Origin: Streptomyces sp. S.PB5
Lineage (GTDB): Bacteria > Actinomycetota > Actinomycetes > Streptomycetales > Streptomycetaceae
Direction: 5' to 3'
NCBI RefSeq assembly: GCF_030403745.1
Contig: NZ_JAQMWP010000015.1
Coordinates: 62,001 to 126,000, forward strand
DNA: 64,000 nucleotides
The position numbers were made by a program, and so were the translations under genes. Below are positions 17,119-25,578 of this stretch, piece by piece. Positions within the stretch are counted from its first letter, which is position 1. Each line of letters starts with the position of its first letter. Under the pieces are notes generated by a model. The model was not told where the DNA came from, searched no databases, and saw only the letters and a list, made by a program, of their open reading frames with translations.

Positions 17119-17943
17119 ATGCCGTACGTCACCGCAGCCGACGGGGCCGAGATCTTCTACAAGGACTGGGGACAGGGCCGCCCCGTGGTGCTCAGCCACG
17201 GCTGGCCGCTGAACTCCGACAGCTGGGAGGCCCAGCAGCTGTTCCTCGCCTCCCACGGCTTCCGTGTCATCGCGCACGACCGGCGCGGCCACGGCCGTTC
17301 CACGCAGACCTGGCACGGCAACGAGATGAACACCTACGCCGACGACCTCGCCACGCTGATCGACACGCTCGACCTGCGGGACGCGACGCTCATCGGCTTC
17401 TCCACCGGCGGCGGCGAGGTCGCCCGCTACGTGGGCCGGCACGGCACCGGCCGGCTCGCCCAGTTGGGGCTGGTCTCGGCCGTACCGCCGTTCATGCTCA
17501 AGACCGACGACAACCCCGGCGGTGTGCCGGTCGAGGTGTTCGACGGGATCCGCGCCGGTTCGCTCGCCGACCGGTCGCAGCTGTACCGGGATCTGGCCGA
17601 CGGCCCGTTCTTCGGCAACAACCGGCCCGGCGCCGATGTCTCCCAGGGCACTCGGGACGCCTTCTGGCGGCAGGGGCTCCAGGCCGGGCACCGGGGCGCG
17701 TACGAGTGCATCGGGGCGTTCTCCGCGACCGACTTCCGCGCCGATCTGGACGCCTTCGACGTGCCCACGCTGGTGGTCCACGGCGACGACGACCAGGTCG
17801 TGCCCTTCGAGGTGGGCGGCAAGGCGTCGGCGGCCCGGATCAAGAACGCCACGCTGAAGGTCTACGCGGGCGCCCCGCACGGCATCACCGACACACACAA
17901 GGACCAGCTGAACGCCGACCTGCTGGACTTCCTCAACTCCTGA
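17119..17943 (+). CDS. Alpha/beta hydrolase, non-heme chloroperoxidase type
   Basis: The 274-residue protein starts at the ATG with GGGAG seven bases ahead; a longer frame extends upstream but has no site. It matches cofactor-free haloperoxidases/perhydrolases. The oxyanion segment is LSHGWPLNSD, the nucleophile elbow is GFSTGGGEVARYVG with the catalytic Ser, the Asp lies in VVHGDDDQVVP, and the His lies in GAPHGITDTH. The family acts as an esterase and can make peracids from acetate and peroxide. Two further alpha/beta hydrolases follow on the same strand at 22-bp and 21-bp gaps, suggesting one operon. Confidence 0.93.
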   Translation: MPYVTAADGAEIFYKDWGQGRPVVLSHGWPLNSDSWEAQQLFLASHGFRVIAHDRRGHGRSTQTWHGNEMNTYADDLATLIDTLDLRDATLIGFSTGGGEVARYVGRHGTGRLAQLGLVSAVPPFMLKTDDNPGGVPVEVFDGIRAGSLADRSQLYRDLADGPFFGNNRPGADVSQGTRDAFWRQGLQAGHRGAYECIGAFSATDFRADLDAFDVPTLVVHGDDDQVVPFEVGGKASAARIKNATLKVYAGAPHGITDTHKDQLNADLLDFLNS

Positions 17944-17965
17944 CCCCGGAAGGAACTCCCCAGGC

Positions 17966-18799
17966 ATGGTCTCCGAAAGCCAGTCCCGCCGCCGTGTCCT
18001 CGGCAGCCTCGTCGCCGCGGGCGGCGCCCTCGCCCTCGGCACGGCGGCGACACCCGCCTCGGCCGCCTCCGCCCCCTCCGGCACCAGAGCGACCGTCGTC
18101 CTCGTGCACGGCGTCTTCGCGGACGCCTCCGGCTGGAACGAGGTCTCCGCCCGGCTGCTCAAGGCGGGTCACGACGTCATCGCCCCGGCCAATCCGCTGC
18201 GCGACCTCGCCCAGGACGCGCAGTACATCTCATCCGTCGTCGCCACGCTCCCCGGCCCGGTCATCATGGTCGGCCACTCCTACGGCGGCGAGGTCATCAC
18301 CAACTCGGCGCTCGCCAACCCGAACGTCAAGGCACTGGTGTACGTGGCCGCGTTCGCGCCCGACCAGGGCGAGACCGCGCTGGAGCTGGCGGGCAGGTTC
18401 CCCGGCAGCCAGTTGCCGGGCGCGCTGCTCACCCGGGCGTACCCGGTCCCCGGCAGCAGCGAGCCCGGCATCGACGGTTACATCGACCCGGCGAAGTTCC
18501 ACGACGCCTTCGCCCAGGATCTCCCGCGCTCGCTGACCCGGGTGATGGCGGTGGCCCAACGCCCGGGAAGCGTCGGCGGGTTGGGCGCTCCCAGCGGCGC
18601 ACCGGCGTGGAAGTCACTGCCGTCCTGGTACGTCGTCGCCGGCGCCGACCGGGTCATCCCGCCCGCGGCGCAGCGGTTCATGGCCGAGCGCGCCGGGAGC
18701 AGGGTCGTCGAGGTCAAGGGGGCCTCGCACGTCGTGATGATGTCGCACCCGGACGCCGTCGTCCGGCAGATCCGGGCCGCGCACCGCGCCATCCGCTGA
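17966..18799 (+). CDS. Tat-exported alpha/beta hydrolase
   Basis: The 277-residue precursor has a twin-arginine signal (SRRRVLGSLVAAGG) with a predicted end near ASAAS, so it acts outside the membrane. The mature part carries LVHGVFADASGW as oxyanion region, VGHSYGGEV as nucleophile elbow and a C-terminal His in KGASHVVMMSHP. This is the short-lid alpha/beta hydrolase type often annotated as an esterase. It is the second gene of a probable three-hydrolase operon. Confidence 0.9.
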   Translation: MVSESQSRRRVLGSLVAAGGALALGTAATPASAASAPSGTRATVVLVHGVFADASGWNEVSARLLKAGHDVIAPANPLRDLAQDAQYISSVVATLPGPVIMVGHSYGGEVITNSALANPNVKALVYVAAFAPDQGETALELAGRFPGSQLPGALLTRAYPVPGSSEPGIDGYIDPAKFHDAFAQDLPRSLTRVMAVAQRPGSVGGLGAPSGAPAWKSLPSWYVVAGADRVIPPAAQRFMAERAGSRVVEVKGASHVVMMSHPDAVVRQIRAAHRAIR

Positions 18800-18820
18800 C
18801 ATCTCCACGAAGGAGGAGCC

Positions 18821-19618
18821 ATGAACGCTCCGGACACCATCGTCCTCATCCACGGCTTCTGGGTCACCCCACGGAGCTGGGAGCAGTGGTCCGCCCACTA
18901 CGAGAAGCGCGGCTACCGCGTCCTCACCCCCGCCTACCCCGGCTTCGAGGTGGAGGTCGAGTCGCTCAACGCCGACCCGGCACCGATCGAGAAGGTGACG
19001 GTCCGACAGATCATCGACAGTCTGGAGTCGTTGGTCGGCGGCCTGGACCGACCACCCGTCCTGATCGGCCACTCGGCCGGGGGCGTCTTCGTCCAGCTCC
19101 TGCTCGACCGGGGGTACGGGGCGGCGGGCGTCGCCCTCAACTCGGCGCCCACGGAAGGCGTCGCGGTGGTGCCGCTGACCCAGATCAAGGCGGCGTTCCC
19201 GGTGCTGAAGAATCCGGCCAACCGGCATCGCGCGGTCGGTCTGACCTTCGAGCAGTGGCACTACGCCTTCACCAACACCTTCCCTGAGGAGGAGTCCCGC
19301 GCGCTGTACCAGCGGTACGCGGTGCCCGCGTCGGGGAGCATCTTCTGGGACAGCGCCCTCGCGACTTTGCGGCCCGGCCACCAGAGCACCTACGTGAACT
19401 ACCACAACGACGACCGCGCACCCCTGTTGTTCGTCGCCGGTGAGCAGGACCATCTGATGCCACCGAAGGTGCAGCAGTCCAACGCCCGGCACTACAAGTC
19501 GAACACGGTCACCGAGGTCAAGGAGTACGCGGGCCGACCGCATCTGCTGCCCGCGGCGCCCGGCTGGGAGGAGGTCGCCGACTTCGCCCTCGACTGGGCC
19601 GTCTCGCACGCCAAGTAG
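18821..19618 (+). CDS. Alpha/beta hydrolase
   Basis: The 265-residue cytoplasmic hydrolase has GFWVTPRSWEQW after the oxyanion HG, a nucleophile elbow IGHSAGGVFVQ, an acid in VAGEQDHLMPP and a histidine near YAGRPHLLP. GGAGGAG precedes the ATG. It closes the three-hydrolase run, and a perfect 11-bp hairpin follows its stop. Substrate is not predictable from sequence. The combination of a secreted and two cytoplasmic esterase-like enzymes suggests ester or lactone breakdown. Confidence 0.9.
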   Translation: MNAPDTIVLIHGFWVTPRSWEQWSAHYEKRGYRVLTPAYPGFEVEVESLNADPAPIEKVTVRQIIDSLESLVGGLDRPPVLIGHSAGGVFVQLLLDRGYGAAGVALNSAPTEGVAVVPLTQIKAAFPVLKNPANRHRAVGLTFEQWHYAFTNTFPEEESRALYQRYAVPASGSIFWDSALATLRPGHQSTYVNYHNDDRAPLLFVAGEQDHLMPPKVQQSNARHYKSNTVTEVKEYAGRPHLLPAAPGWEEVADFALDWAVSHAK

Positions 19619-19624
19619 CCCGCA

Positions 19625-19656
19625 GTCCGGGGCGGTTGCCGCGCACCGCCCCGGAC
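19625..19656 (+). terminator. Hairpin after the hydrolase run
   Basis: GTCCGGGGCGG at 19625-19635 pairs perfectly with CCGCCCCGGAC at 19646-19656 across a 10-base loop. It begins six bases after the hydrolase stop and ends just before the AGGAGGGG ribosome site of the next gene. It is likely a terminator or partial attenuator. Confidence 0.7.
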
Positions 19657-19674
19657 CTCAGGAGGGGACCGTCT

Positions 19675-20451
19675 ATGACCGAGATCCGCATCACGCACAT
19701 CGGCGGTCCCACCACGCTGATCGAGGTCGGCGGGTGGCGGCTGCTGACCGACCCGACCTTCGATGCGCCCGGCCGCCGCTACTCCTTCGGCTGGGGCACC
19801 TCGTCGCGCAAGACCACGGGACCGGCCGTGGACCCGGCCGAACTCCCGCCGCTGGACGCGGTGTTGCTCACCCATGACCATCACGCCGACAACCTGGACA
19901 CGGCCGGCCGCGCGCTGCTGCCGAGGGCGGACGTCGTACTGACGACACCGTCCGGGGCGCGGCGGCTCGGCGGCAACTCCCGTGGCCTGGACCCGTGGAC
20001 GACCTGGCACCTGCAGTCCCCGGGCCGTCCGGCGATCGAGGTCACGGCCACCCCGGCCCGGCACGGCCCCCGGTTCCTCCGTCCGGTCGTCGGCGAGGTG
20101 ACGGGGTTCGCGCTGCGCTGGGAGGGGCAGTCGCACGGCGCCCTGTGGATCTCGGGCGACACGGTCCTGTACGACGGGGTGCGCGAGGTCGCCCGTCGCG
20201 TGGACGTGGGAACGGCCGTGCTCCACCTGGGCGGTGTGGGTTTCCCGGTGACCGGCCCCGTCCGCTACACGATGACCGCGGCCCGGGCGGTCGAGCTGTG
20301 CCGCCTGCTGCGACCGCACTCCGTGCTGCCCGTGCACTACGAGGGCTGGTCGCACTTCCGCGAGGGCCGCCCCGCCGCCGAGAAGCTGCTCGCCGAAGGC
20401 CCGCCGGTGCACTGGCTGCCCCTCGGCACCCCGTGGCAGCTCACCGTCTGA
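19675..20451 (+). CDS. Metallo-beta-lactamase fold hydrolase
   Basis: The 258-residue protein starts at the ATG behind AGGAGGGG. The zinc-site motif appears as THDHHADNLD, with further ligands in PARHGP, ISGDTVLYDG and LPVHYEGW. The fold and the absence of extra domains fit the UlaG/YcbA-like branch of MBL hydrolases, not beta-lactamases. Its last 11 bases overlap the end of the convergent flavoprotein gene. It may belong to the same breakdown unit as the preceding hydrolases. Confidence 0.9.
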   Translation: MTEIRITHIGGPTTLIEVGGWRLLTDPTFDAPGRRYSFGWGTSSRKTTGPAVDPAELPPLDAVLLTHDHHADNLDTAGRALLPRADVVLTTPSGARRLGGNSRGLDPWTTWHLQSPGRPAIEVTATPARHGPRFLRPVVGEVTGFALRWEGQSHGALWISGDTVLYDGVREVARRVDVGTAVLHLGGVGFPVTGPVRYTMTAARAVELCRLLRPHSVLPVHYEGWSHFREGRPAAEKLLAEGPPVHWLPLGTPWQLTV

Positions 20452-20956
20452 GCAGCTCCAGCGCCCGCTCCCACCCGAACTCCTCCCCCGGCTCCCCCGC
20501 GAAGGGCGGCCCGAACCGCACCCCCATCCCGCGCAGCCGTATCAGGCTGTCCTGGTAAGCGGGATGACCGGCCAACGCGTCGGCCACACACGGCAGTACG
20601 GCGATGGGGACGCCGACCCCGGACGCCTCGCACAGGGTGCCCACGGCGAGGGTGTCGGCCAGCCCGGCCGCCCATTTGTTGACGGTGTTGAAGGTGGCGG
20701 GGGCGACGACCACCGCGTCCGGCGGCGGGAAGGGCCGCGGGTCAGCGGGGGTGCGCCAGGCGGAGCGGATCGGGCGGCCGGTCTGCCCCTCGACGGCGGC
20801 GGTGTCGAAGAATCCGTTCATCGCCACGGGCGTGGCGATAACTCCGACCTCCCAGCCCTCTTCCTGGGCGGCGGTGATCAGTTCGCCGACGCCGGCGGCG
20901 ATCCCGGCGGCGCAGACGACGACGTAGAGGAAGGGTTTTCCGGCCTGTTCTGTCAC
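20441..20956 (-). CDS. HFCD-type flavoprotein
   Basis: The 171-residue protein is a single homo-oligomeric flavin-containing cysteine decarboxylase-like domain. LYVVVCAAGIAAG forms the FMN phosphate loop and VVVAPATFNTVNKWAAG is the characteristic PxMNxxMW-like segment in altered form. It is a stand-alone domain, unlike Dfp/CoaBC. Standalone actinobacterial members have no confirmed reaction. It lies 9 bp downstream of the DUF1348 gene on the same strand, so they may form an operon. Confidence 0.82.
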   Translation of the reverse strand: MTEQAGKPFLYVVVCAAGIAAGVGELITAAQEEGWEVGVIATPVAMNGFFDTAAVEGQTGRPIRSAWRTPADPRPFPPPDAVVVAPATFNTVNKWAAGLADTLAVGTLCEASGVGVPIAVLPCVADALAGHPAYQDSLIRLRGMGVRFGPPFAGEPGEEFGWERALELLRR

Positions 20957-20965
20957 CCGACGACC

Positions 20966-21424
20966 CTACTGAAGCGGGGAGTTCCGCCCGTGTTCGGCTT
21001 CGGGGCGCGGGCCGTGGATCCGGCGCTCCTTCTCCTCGATCGGTACGTCGTTGATGCTGGCCTCGCGCCGGGTCATCAGGCCGTGCTCGTCGAACTCCCA
21101 GAGCTCGTTGCCGTAACTGCGCCACCACTGGCCGGCGTCGTCCCGGCACTCGTACTGGAAGCGGACCGCGATGCGGTTGCCGTCGAAGGCCCACAGGTCC
21201 TTGCGCAGGGCGTACTCCTGCTCGCGTGCCCACTTCGCGGTGAGGAACCCGACGATCTCCGCGCGGCCGGTGACGAAGGTGCCGCGGTTGCGCCACACCG
21301 AGTCCTCGGAGTAGGCGAGCGCCACCTTGTGCGGGTCGCGGGTGTTCCAGGCGTCCTCGGCGGCCTGCACCTTGCGGGCCGCGGTCTCACGGGTGAACGG
21401 GGGCAGGGGCGGACGGTCGGTCAT
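20966..21424 (-). CDS. DUF1348/NTF2-like protein
   Basis: The 152-residue single-domain protein of the SnoaL/NTF2 fold reads TRETAARKVQAAEDAWN, then WRNRGTFVTGRAEIVGFL, then a long acidic-aromatic strand region (FQYECRDDAGQWWRSYGN), which is the DUF1348 pattern. Function in the family is unassigned. It diverges from a TetR gene, and two palindromic operators lie between them, so it is the probable repression target of that TetR together with the flavoprotein behind it. Confidence 0.87.
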   Translation of the reverse strand: MTDRPPLPPFTRETAARKVQAAEDAWNTRDPHKVALAYSEDSVWRNRGTFVTGRAEIVGFLTAKWAREQEYALRKDLWAFDGNRIAVRFQYECRDDAGQWWRSYGNELWEFDEHGLMTRREASINDVPIEEKERRIHGPRPEAEHGRNSPLQ

Positions 21425-21446
21425 GTGGTCCTCCGTGAACAGCAGG

Positions 21447-21498
21447 GGAGAACGTGCGTTCTCCGTCTGCCTGCTACCGTAGGAGAACGCTCGTTCTC
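21447..21498. promoter_or_regulatory. Two TetR-type operators in a divergent promoter
   Basis: GGAGAACG-TG-CGTTCTCC (21447-21464) and GAGAACG-CT-CGTTCTC (21483-21498) are near-identical palindromes with centres 35 bp apart. They occupy the gap between the DUF1348 gene and the divergent TetR gene. This spacing and symmetry is typical of an autoregulated TetR repressor. Confidence 0.85.
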
Positions 21499-21527
21499 AC
21501 GTCAAGGAGAGGCAAGGAGAGACCCGT

Positions 21528-22085
21528 ATGGACAGCGCGACCGCCCGGGACCGGGCACTCGACGCCGCGGAGGAGCTGTTCTACGGACGCGGCATCCAGT
21601 CCGTCGGCATGGACGACATCCGGGCCGCCTCGGGGGTGTCGCTCAAGCGGCTCTACCAGCTCTTCCCGGCCAAGGAGCAGTTGGTGGTCGCCTATCTGGA
21701 GCGGCGCGACGAGCGCTGGCGCGGACGGCTCGCCGCGCAGGTGGAGCGGACCGAGGATCCACCGGAGCGGATCCTCGCCGTCTTCGACTGGCTGGAAGGG
21801 TGGTTCGGCGAGGACGGCTTCCGCGGCTGCGCGTGGATCAACTCCTACGGCGAGCTGGGCGCGACGTCGCAACCGGTGACGGCTCAGGTCGAGGCGCACA
21901 AGGCCGCGTTCCGGGACTACCTCGCCGCTCTGGTGGCGGACGCCGGGCTGCCCGGCGCGCTGGCCGGGCAGCTGTTCCTGCTGGCGGAGGGCGCCATGGT
22001 CACCGCGGGCATCACCCGAAGCACCGAGCCCGCGCGGGTGGCACGGGACGCGGCCGGGGTGCTGCTGAGCGCTACTCCACGCTGA
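21528..22085 (+). CDS. TetR-family regulator
   Basis: The 185-residue repressor has a standard N-terminal helix-turn-helix (GMDDIRAASGVSLKRLYQLFPAKEQLVVAYL) and a helical ligand domain containing GFRGCAWINSYGELG, a motif seen in the TetR_C group that responds to small electrophiles. Its start follows AAGGAGAG. It should bind the two palindromes just upstream and control itself and the divergent DUF1348/flavoprotein genes. Its last 14 bases overlap the convergent ferredoxin gene. Confidence 0.92.
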   Translation: MDSATARDRALDAAEELFYGRGIQSVGMDDIRAASGVSLKRLYQLFPAKEQLVVAYLERRDERWRGRLAAQVERTEDPPERILAVFDWLEGWFGEDGFRGCAWINSYGELGATSQPVTAQVEAHKAAFRDYLAALVADAGLPGALAGQLFLLAEGAMVTAGITRSTEPARVARDAAGVLLSATPR

Positions 22086-22257
22086 TCGCGCTCACCGGGC
22101 AGGCCCTCGCCGCCTCGCGGACCATCGGGTCGCCGCCGTCCTCCCGCCCCGGCAGGAGTTCGCTGAATCCGTCGTCGTCCTGGGTGAACACTCCCGGGGC
22201 GGCCAGCGCGCACTGCCCGGCCCCGATGCAGACGTCCCTGTCGATGTCGATGTGCAT
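22072..22257 (-). CDS. 3Fe-4S ferredoxin, P450 partner
   Basis: The 61-residue protein carries C10 and C16 in DVCIGAGQC and a third cysteine in ARACPVSAI. The Cx5C...CP layout binds a [3Fe-4S] cluster as in the ferredoxins that serve CYP105-type P450s. It starts 13 bp after the stop of the P450 gene on the same strand, so it should be co-transcribed and deliver electrons to that enzyme. Confidence 0.93.
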   Translation of the reverse strand: MHIDIDRDVCIGAGQCALAAPGVFTQDDDGFSELLPGREDGGDPMVREAARACPVSAISVE

Positions 22258-22270
22258 GGCCTTCAGCCTC

Positions 22271-23458
22271 TTACCAGGTCACGGGGAGTTCCAGCATCCC
22301 CTGGATGGTGTCGCCGGGCTTGAAGGGGATCTCCTGCGCGGGGGCGGCGAGGCGCAGCCCGGGCAGCCGGTGCAGGAGGGTGCGCAGGGCGATCTCCATC
22401 TCGGCGCGGGCCAGGTTCTGGCCGAGGCACTGGTGGATGCCGAAGCCGAACCCGACGTGGTGACGGGCGGACCGGTGCCAGTCGAGGGTGTCGGGGGCGG
22501 GGTAGACGCTCTCGTCGCGGTTGATGACGGAGGTCGAGAAGACGACTCCCTCCCCCGCCCGGATCGTCGTCCCGTCGAGTTCGATGTCCTCGACGGCCAT
22601 CCGCAGCAGCCCGTCCGCGATCGACAGCAGCCGCATCAGCTCCTCGACGGCGGCGGGCAGCAGGTCCGGATCCGCCCGCAACTCGGCCAGCCGGTCGGGG
22701 TGCTGGAGGAGGGTGTAGGTGCCGAGCGAGATCATGTTGGCGGTGGTCTCGTGACCGGCGACCAGCAGGATGGTCGCCAGGGCGATCAGCTCTCCGCGGC
22801 CCAGGGTGCCGTCGTGGACGAGGTCGTCCAGTACGCCGTCGCCGGGCTCCGGGTCGCGCCGCTTGCGGTCGATCAGGTCCTCGAAGTAGGCGTCCAGCCG
22901 GTTCCGCGCGTCCAGGGTGTCGGCGGCCTTCGGCCCGCGCAGCAGCCGGCGTGACTGGCCCTCGAAGAACTCGTGGTCGGCGTACGGGACCCCGAGGAGG
23001 GCGCAGATCACCGTCGAGGGCACGGGCAGCGCGAAGGCGCTCACGAGTTCGGCGGGCGGCCCCTGTTCGATCATCGCGTCCAGCCGCTCGTCCACGATCC
23101 GCTGGATCCGCGGGCGCAGTCCGGCGGCGCGTTTGAGGGTGAAGGCGGGGATCATCCGGCGGCGCTGCGCGTGGTGCTCGGGGTCGTCGTAGCCCAGCAG
23201 CGCGGCCTTCCGGTCCTTCACCGCGGCGAAGCGTTCGGTGGGCGCCGGGAAGTCGGGGTGGGTGCGGTCGGTGGACAGGCGCTGGTCGGCGAGCAGGGCC
23301 CGGGCGAGGGCGTGTCCGGTCACCAGCCAGGCGGAACGGCCGTCGTAGAGCCGGATCCGGGTCAGCGGGCGGGCGGCGCGCAGGGGGTCGTAGGCGGTGG
23401 GCGGGTGGTAGGGGCAGGTCCGGTCCTGGGGGAAGGCGACGGGTTCCGTTTCCGTCAT
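22271..23458 (-). CDS. Cytochrome P450, CYP105-like
   Basis: The 395-residue protein starts at the ATG reading MTETEPVAF, with GAGG upstream. The I-helix oxygen-binding motif is AGHETTANM, the K-helix ExxR is in EELMRLLS, and the heme loop is FGFGIHQCLGQNLA. All invariant residues are present. The adjacent 3Fe-4S ferredoxin and the general sequence style point to the CYP105 family, broad-substrate soluble monooxygenases of Streptomyces. No biosynthetic genes adjoin, so a xenobiotic or tailoring role is open. Confidence 0.94.
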   Translation of the reverse strand: MTETEPVAFPQDRTCPYHPPTAYDPLRAARPLTRIRLYDGRSAWLVTGHALARALLADQRLSTDRTHPDFPAPTERFAAVKDRKAALLGYDDPEHHAQRRRMIPAFTLKRAAGLRPRIQRIVDERLDAMIEQGPPAELVSAFALPVPSTVICALLGVPYADHEFFEGQSRRLLRGPKAADTLDARNRLDAYFEDLIDRKRRDPEPGDGVLDDLVHDGTLGRGELIALATILLVAGHETTANMISLGTYTLLQHPDRLAELRADPDLLPAAVEELMRLLSIADGLLRMAVEDIELDGTTIRAGEGVVFSTSVINRDESVYPAPDTLDWHRSARHHVGFGFGIHQCLGQNLARAEMEIALRTLLHRLPGLRLAAPAQEIPFKPGDTIQGMLELPVTW

Positions 23459-23766
23459 GGATGACCTCGCAGACGAAGGTGCCGTGCTGGTTCTCTGCCT
23501 GTCCTCATTGGATGCCCCGGGCATCTAGTTCTGGGACCGCAAGTTCGGCCAGATCCCCCGGATGCGCGATCTGGCCGGGGATCGACCCCGGTGCGGGAGT
23601 CCCGCCGGCCCCGCGAACCGGTAATTCGGTTGTCGCCCTCGCCCTGCCGCCCCCAGAATCCGGCCATGTCTACCTTCGATGCCCTGCTGCCGCCGACCGC
23701 CGCCGTCTCTCCGGTGCGGTTCCAGCAGCAGTCCCGCCGACCGTGGAGGCCGACGCTCCCGACGTC
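23459..23766. promoter_or_regulatory. 308-bp divergent region with several palindromes
   Basis: This gap separates the P450 gene from LysE. It holds GATGCCC-C-GGGCATC at 23511-23525 and a 9-bp perfect inverted repeat GGCCAGATC/GATCTGGCC at 23547-23576. A further pair, GATCCCC/GGGGATC, overlaps the second at 23552-23583. They are candidate operators for the P450-ferredoxin operon. Confidence 0.55.
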
Positions 23767-23770
23767 ATGA
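23666..23770 (+). CDS. Possible 34-residue leader peptide before LysE
   Basis: A short frame begins MSTFDALLPPTAA and ends in a TGA that overlaps the LysE start as ATGA. That arrangement normally marks translational coupling, and LysE has no ribosome site of its own at a usable distance. No clear ribosome site precedes the small frame either. It could be a real coupling leader or chance. Confidence 0.3.
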   Translation: MSTFDALLPPTAAVSPVRFQQQSRRPWRPTLPTS

Positions 23771-24396
23771 CCGGGGCGCTCGTCGCGGGGCTGATCGCGG
23801 GGTACGGCATCGCCGTGCCCGTCGGGGCGGTCGGGACCTATCTCGTCTCCCTCACCGCCCGTACGTCCCTGCGCACCGGTGTCTGCGCCGCGCTCGGCGT
23901 GGCCACGGCCGACGGGCTCTACGCCCTGCTGGCCACGCTCGGCGGTTCCGCCCTCGCCGCCGCGCTCCGGCCGGCGCTCGGACCACTGCGCTGGACCTCG
24001 GCCCTGCTGCTGCTCGTGCTGGCGGCACACGGCACGATCACGGCCGTACGCCACTACCGCGGCCGTCGGCTCGCCGCGCGCGCCGATGCACCGCCTCCGA
24101 GTCCCGCACGTGCCTATCTGGCACTGCTCGGGATCACCCTGCTCAACCCGACCACCGTGATCTACTTCGCGGCCCTGGTCCTCGGCACCCGCACGACGGA
24201 GTCCGTCTCGCCGCCGGCCCAGGCCGTGTTCGTCCTGGCGGCGTTCGTCGCGTCCGCGAGCTGGCAGCTGCTGCTGGCCGGGGGCGGTGCGCTGCTCGGC
24301 CGGCTGCTGACGGGCAGACGGGGGCGGCTGGTGACGGCGGTGGTGTCCAGCGGTGTGATCACGGGGCTGGCCGTGCAGATGATGCTGCCGCCGTGA
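23767..24396 (+). CDS. LysE-family amino-acid exporter
   Basis: The 209-residue membrane protein has about six helices. The N-terminus reads GLIAGYGIAVPVGAVGTYLV, the LysE/RhtB first helix with its conserved PxGP-like turn in altered form. TLLNPTTVIYFAALV is the family's mid-protein signature. It should export an amino acid or a related metabolite. No LysG-type activator lies beside it. The ATG at 23767 is chosen from the family N-terminus; an in-frame GTG eight codons earlier is possible. Confidence 0.85.
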   Translation: MTGALVAGLIAGYGIAVPVGAVGTYLVSLTARTSLRTGVCAALGVATADGLYALLATLGGSALAAALRPALGPLRWTSALLLLVLAAHGTITAVRHYRGRRLAARADAPPPSPARAYLALLGITLLNPTTVIYFAALVLGTRTTESVSPPAQAVFVLAAFVASASWQLLLAGGGALLGRLLTGRRGRLVTAVVSSGVITGLAVQMMLPP

Positions 24397-24399
24397 CGG

Positions 24400-24834
24400 T
24401 CACGGTGCGAAGGCCCGGGCGACGGCGAGGCTGTCCTCGTACACGTGATGCCGGACGATCAGACCGTCCTCGACGGTCAAGTGCAGGGCAAACCTGGCGC
24501 GATACGGCCGCCCTGTCGCCCGGGCGGTCTGCCGGATCTCGCCGAGGACCACGGCGTCGGCGCCGTCGACGAGGATGCGCTCGATCTCGGTGGCCGCCTC
24601 GCCGGGGAGGTGCTGGAGGGCCAGTTCGCGGTAGTGGGCCGCGGCGTCGGCCTGGGTGGAGCGGTGCCGGATCCATGGCGTGGCGGGGCGGCCGTGTTCG
24701 TCCTCGGGCCAGTTCAGCTTCCAGTCGCCGTGGTCGGCGTAGAGCTCGGCGATCCGCTCCGGGTCGCCCTGGCCGATCCGGCGCAGCAGTTCCTCGATCA
24801 CGGCACGGGTCGTCGTCGCGGTGGTGGCGGTCAT
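24400..24834 (-). CDS. SnoaL-like/NTF2 fold protein
   Basis: The 144-residue protein is a single SnoaL-like domain: ELLRRIGQGDPERIAELYADHGDW at the start and HLTVEDGLIVRHHVYEDSLAVARAF at the end are standard for the ketosteroid-isomerase-like limonene/SnoaL group. The start is the ATG reading MTATTATTT; a longer open frame exists. Its stop lies three bases from that of LysE, so the two are tightly convergent. Family members are isomerases, cyclases or ligand-binding proteins, and no choice can be made here. Confidence 0.87.
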   Translation of the reverse strand: MTATTATTTRAVIEELLRRIGQGDPERIAELYADHGDWKLNWPEDEHGRPATPWIRHRSTQADAAAHYRELALQHLPGEAATEIERILVDGADAVVLGEIRQTARATGRPYRARFALHLTVEDGLIVRHHVYEDSLAVARAFAP

Positions 24835-25025
24835 CGGTGATCCGTCCTCTCCTTCGGCCGGTTCCCACCGTGCCCGAGAGGGCCGGACCGCGGCGATTAC
24901 CTCCGAGGTCATCGCCGGGGTCATGGAGTCCGTCCGGTCCCGGTCTCCGGAGCGGATGATTCCCGGGCGCCCCGGTGTTGACGATCGGTGTCAGTGAGCC
25001 GTACGACGACGATGGGACGGATGAC

Positions 25026-25475
25026 ATGCCTCTCGAGGGCGAGTACGAACCGAGTCCGACGGGGTGGGTGCGCGAGCAGGTGGAGCTGTACGAGAGCTCC
25101 GGCGGCACCGAGGGGACCACGCTGCGGGACACGGGAATGCCCGTCATTGTCCTGACCACCCTGGGGGTCAGGAGCGGCAAGATCCGCAAGACGCCGCTGA
25201 TGCGGGTGGAGCACGGCGGCCGGTACGCCGCGGTCGCCTCGCTGGGCGGGGCGCCCAAGCACCCGGTCTGGTACCACAACGTCAAGGCCGAGCCCCGGGT
25301 GGAGCTCCAGGACGGCGCGGAGAAGCGGGACATGACCGCCCGTGAGGTCACCGGCGCGGAGAAGGCCGAGTGGTGGGAGCGGGCGGTCGCCGCCTTCCCG
25401 CCGTACGCCGACTACCAGACGAAGACGGACCGGGAGATCCCGGTCTTCGTGCTCGAACCGGTCGACGGGGACTGA
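25026..25475 (+). CDS. F420-dependent (Ddn-type) nitroreductase-family protein
   Basis: The 149-residue protein is a split beta-barrel of the deazaflavin-dependent nitroreductase family. It starts MPLEGEYEPSPTGWVREQVE, the usual N-terminus. TTLGVRSGKIRKTPLMRVEHGG binds the F420 phosphate and ASLGGAPKHPVWYHNVKA is the core signature. It should use coenzyme F420, made by Streptomyces, to reduce quinones or similar small molecules. It stands alone between convergent neighbours. Confidence 0.92.
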   Translation: MPLEGEYEPSPTGWVREQVELYESSGGTEGTTLRDTGMPVIVLTTLGVRSGKIRKTPLMRVEHGGRYAAVASLGGAPKHPVWYHNVKAEPRVELQDGAEKRDMTAREVTGAEKAEWWERAVAAFPPYADYQTKTDREIPVFVLEPVDGD

Positions 25476-25578
25476 CCCGGACCGGCCGGAGGGTGCCGGT
25501 GCGGGCGGGCGTTCCCGGCTCCGGGGAAAAATCTTGTTCCGGGGACGCATGAAGCTCCGGCCGCCGGGCACCTGAGGC

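Noticed and set aside
14709..20451. A biosynthetic gene cluster around PhyH and the hydrolases
   Set aside because: No core synthase (PKS, NRPS, terpene, RiPP) is present, and the genes point in different directions with own regulators.
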